Shown: piece by piece, positions 61,193 to 64,000 of the stretch
How the letters are laid out: each line of letters starts with the position of its first letter
Position numbering within the stretch: position 1 is the stretch's first letter
NCBI GenBank assembly: GCA_030141605.1
Contig: JAQGDQ010000017.1
Coordinates: 376,001 to 440,000, forward strand
Length of the DNA: 64,000 nt
Source: Tubiluchus corallicola
Lineage: Eukaryota; Priapulida; Priapulimorpha; Priapulimorphida; Tubiluchidae
Direction of reading: 5' to 3'
Made by a program: the position numbers and the translations under genes
The notes under the pieces: generated by a model
The model's database searches: none
What the model was told of the DNA's origin: nothing
Seen by the model: only the letters and a program-made list of their open reading frames with translations

Positions 61193-61354
61193 TTTTTCAC
61201 TTTTATTCGATTTGATTCTGATGATAGTACACAATGTGCAGTGAAATGCCGTGTTTTTTATGGTGTTTGTTGCTCTTATTCTTTTATTACGTCCAAAAAT
61301 GAGTATCAACGATGTATGACTCCAATTTCTCTGCAAGAGTTCCGTAAATAGCAC

Positions 61355-62542
61355 AAGACTGTGAAGCTATTCTTTCACACTTGTTTCATTTCCTAGTACG
61401 GCGAAAGACACATCCACTCAGCAACTTCAGTGGTATTAATGAACAGTGCTTGTTAAAGTTGGGTTTGTGGAAAACCATTTGTCATCTCTGTGTCCCACTT
61501 TGCATCTTTAACAGTCCCTTCAGTCCAAGAAATAATACGAGAAATTGCATAAGCGTAACGATTTACTGCTACGTATTTACACATTGGTTACTGAAACACA
61601 TCAGCGCATTGACAGCAATTATTCCACTGATTTTGAAATATTTTAAATGAGTGCGTACCTGCAGAGAGTGCTGGGCATGTGAGTTAATCACTATGTATAC
61701 AATAAAGCTCGTGTGTACTTAGACTTTAAAGTGCAGCACATTTTTCTCAGTCATTTCTCAGAATAACTTAGAATCCATAATTCTTACTCAAGTAAACATA
61801 TTGTCGTTAAGCAGCTTTCTTCAAATTCCAAAGATAAGCTTATTTATGCTGGCTTCACATTTTTCTTAATTGCATTAGTTTTTTTATTTATAATTGTCTT
61901 ACCCAGATGCTACATAATGCAGAAAATCCACTCAGTGACGTCTATATGGGGTCTCAAACATCCAGATTGCGCAACTCTGTCTCTTAAAAACTTGTTATTG
62001 TCAAATCATTAACCAGATTGCTATTAGTAATCAATATTTTAAAGTTGCACAGTAGCGTTTACTAACCTAGTTATAGTCCATCAGTCAGGTGGAATTATTG
62101 TTGTCACCTCTCAGTCTGAGCGAGGCTGACTAATAATTGTTTTTGTAAGTGTAGGATCCTAGCGTAACATTTTGATCCGAAAAGTAATTTTGAATCGGTA
62201 TTTTTTCGCCAACAACCATCTTGATTTTAGAACTAGTTTTTCAAGATGGCTGTACTGCAAAAATAAATTACATGTATTTTAATTTTTCAAATTAATGATT
62301 TTATTACGTTAGCCTGGAAAAAGAAGAAATTTAGTAGTGGCAGCCAAAGTGACATTTACATTTCAAATGCATCGCTTTGAAGTGAGTGTGATTACAAAGG
62401 AATGAGTTTTGTCAAATTGAAGCCAATGTGATGTGAGCATAATCTGTTTGTTCTTGAAACGAAAAGTCAACCTACAGGGAAGTTAAGCTTATTTCAATAT
62501 TTGCAAAAATCTTGCAAGGATTTACTAATAAAAGCATCATAA
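61355..62542. other. GPCR-C upstream flank, B-type
   Basis: Matches the flank of pseudogene B (GACACATCCACTC, GGTATTAATGAACAGTGC) rather than that of receptor A. Non-coding. Confidence 0.7.
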
Positions 62543-62979
62543 TCACTTTAAAAACACCATCATTTCGTGCTTGGGCACTTCCATTTTGAACCCCCATTCT
62601 TTCAACAATGACATTGCTTATCAGCTAAAGAAAAGCAATGCTCTATAAATTTCTGTCAAAGGTATAATAAGTTTTTACAAAAAGTTAGACAGCTGATAGT
62701 ATAACATTTATGCATGAACATCAGGTACACTGTAGATGTTTGAATTAGTTTAAGCAGCGTGGACTTACAGAAAACCTCAATGCCCTTATGAAAAGTCACA
62801 AAGTCCACCAGTTACCTCACAGTTTTGAAGTGAATTGCAGCAACCACCATGCCTGAAAACTTTTGTGCAGTGGTAGTACAGATTAACTTTATGCTTTATA
62901 GATTTCTTTACTATATTTTTCTAAGTTTAAACTATAAGGTTAAAATAAACCCAACATGTAAGTAATTAAATTGTGCTGT

Positions 62980-63100
62980 TGCAGACAGCCAGAGTATCAG
63001 AAATGCTCTCCCAGCATGGACTGTGCAGTAACCTTTTATTAGATTTATTAGATTTACTCATCTGGTACCTTAGCTTTAACTTCATCCCTTTTAAGTTTCC
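62980..63100 (-). pseudogene. GPCR relic, copy D (weak)
   Basis: AGACAGCCAGAGTATCAGAA and CCTTAGCTTTAACTTCATCC match, in order, the TM6 and loop-3 coding segments of copies A-C (GGCAGCCAGAGTACCACAAA; TCTTAGCTTTAATTTCATTA). About 75-80% identical by eye and heavily decayed. Confidence 0.45.
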
Positions 63101-64000
63101 GTTAGTGCTTGACGTATTCCAATGTAAAGTCTTGTAAATCACTTAGAAGCATAAAGCTCCAGTTTTATTCATTTGTTGTTATTGTAGTTTTTAAAATTCA
63201 CACACATATATGCTTTTCTAAGATTTGTTTATTATTATTTATCATATCACATTTATATCGCTACATGACGAGCATCCGTGGAACAACAAATGTGTGCTTG
63301 CAAACCAAAAAAATCGTCCACAAGTTGGCATAGTTAAAACTATGTTATGATGCTTCAAAGTAGAAAGCACCAAGAATTTAGTCAAATGACATTTTTTTAT
63401 TTTTTACAAAAACAAATGTTATATACGTTGGGCTTTTATATTCTAGCATCAAATTATCAGCAAAATGTCCAAAAAATACTAAAAATCTGATTCTACAACT
63501 CCTTACCCACGCTTCTGTGTAGAAACTAGTACTGCAATTGTAAAAAAACTCGTGTTTTCTAACTCTGATTGTAGCTCGTAGAAACAACCATTTTGCTTCC
63601 TTTTTTTCTGTTGCAAGACCAGATCTTCGCCAGGAAGAGCCATCTACCGGATTTAAATGTAATTTCAATTTGCTCTAATAAAATCGATAGCAACCAGACT
63701 TTCGTACGGTTGCTAAGTGTTTTGTAGATACGCAACAAAAAATAATGGCTGACTTTAACAGCGTTTTTCTTAAGATTACATTTTTCAGTACATAGCTTGC
63801 ACCTCAACTTCAACATGGATTATCTCAGCTTAGAAATAACATAGAGCGATGAGCTAGGTATCAAAATGATCCTCATGAAATGCAGATTCAGGATATGTGA
63901 ATAACTAGAAAACATTAATTGCTGACCTATGGACGACTTTGCTATGCAAGCACACATATACAACTAAATTAAAAATCACTATTTAAAAATACTACTGCAA
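63101..64000. other. Right-edge flank, nothing recognised
   Basis: Two overlapping minus-strand frames (63378-63668, 63559-63816) have no recognisable motif. No UBA1 exon is seen. Confidence 0.4.

Larger units (their letters stand above)
58304..62542. repeat. Segmental duplication unit 2 (GPCR C)
   Basis: Begins inside the pogo-like element (copy of 51663 onward, lacking its left end) and follows unit 1 through receptor A. From about 61410 it follows the flank of receptor B to CATAA at 62542. Confidence 0.9.

Noticed and set aside
63378-63816. Two overlapping minus-strand frames near the right edge
   Set aside because: No motif or homology recognised; composition like the surrounding non-coding DNA.

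Overview
The window reads as nuclear DNA of a non-vertebrate animal. Spliced genes with GT-AG introns, AATAAA signals, cut-and-paste DNA transposons, tRNA-derived SINEs and non-LTR retrotransposon fragments are all visible, and there are no bacterial gene clusters. NPC1, UBA1 and ODF2/cenexin are recognisable by sequence. ODF2 suggests an animal that keeps centriole/cilium appendage proteins. I cannot place it to phylum. The DNA is AT-rich outside exons.

Layout. At the left edge (1-899, minus strand) lies the 5' part of a gene encoding 29-residue repeats. It leaves the window without a stop, so simple ORF calling misses it, but the changes between its repeats are mostly synonymous in this frame. 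At 2078-11314 (plus) is an NPC1 sterol transporter whose 1302 codons sit in one exon behind a probable 5'UTR intron of about 4.1 kb. That intron holds an isolated heat-shock-type promoter with a poly(A) signal just downstream. At 11631-13633 is a decayed Tc1/IS630-type DNA transposon. At 14579-17805 (minus) is an ODF2/cenexin-like coiled-coil gene, also with an uninterrupted coding region. From 17.8 to 23.4 kb I find only transposon debris.

From 23981 to 51134 (plus) runs UBA1, the ubiquitin-activating E1 enzyme. I could place 18 coding exons that join in phase to 950 codons, including the catalytic cysteine. The last ~110 residues (ubiquitin-fold domain) are not found before the window ends. 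UBA1 introns are full of MITEs: pogo/Tigger-like with TA duplications, hAT-like with 8-bp duplications, and a pair with 6-bp duplications. Several sit 35-55 bases upstream of an exon.

From 51.6 to 62.5 kb is a recent tandem duplication carrying class A GPCR genes on the minus strand: two nearly identical intact copies (A and C), a pseudogene between them (B) and a faint relic (D). Copy C is A-like in its body and B-like in its upstream flank, the mark of unequal crossing over. If the last UBA1 exons lie beyond 64 kb, the receptors are nested antisense in a UBA1 intron; otherwise the duplication may have cut UBA1. The four main loci are housekeeping or orphan functions with no evident shared pathway. 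What links them is a common architecture: a splice acceptor shortly before or at the start codon.
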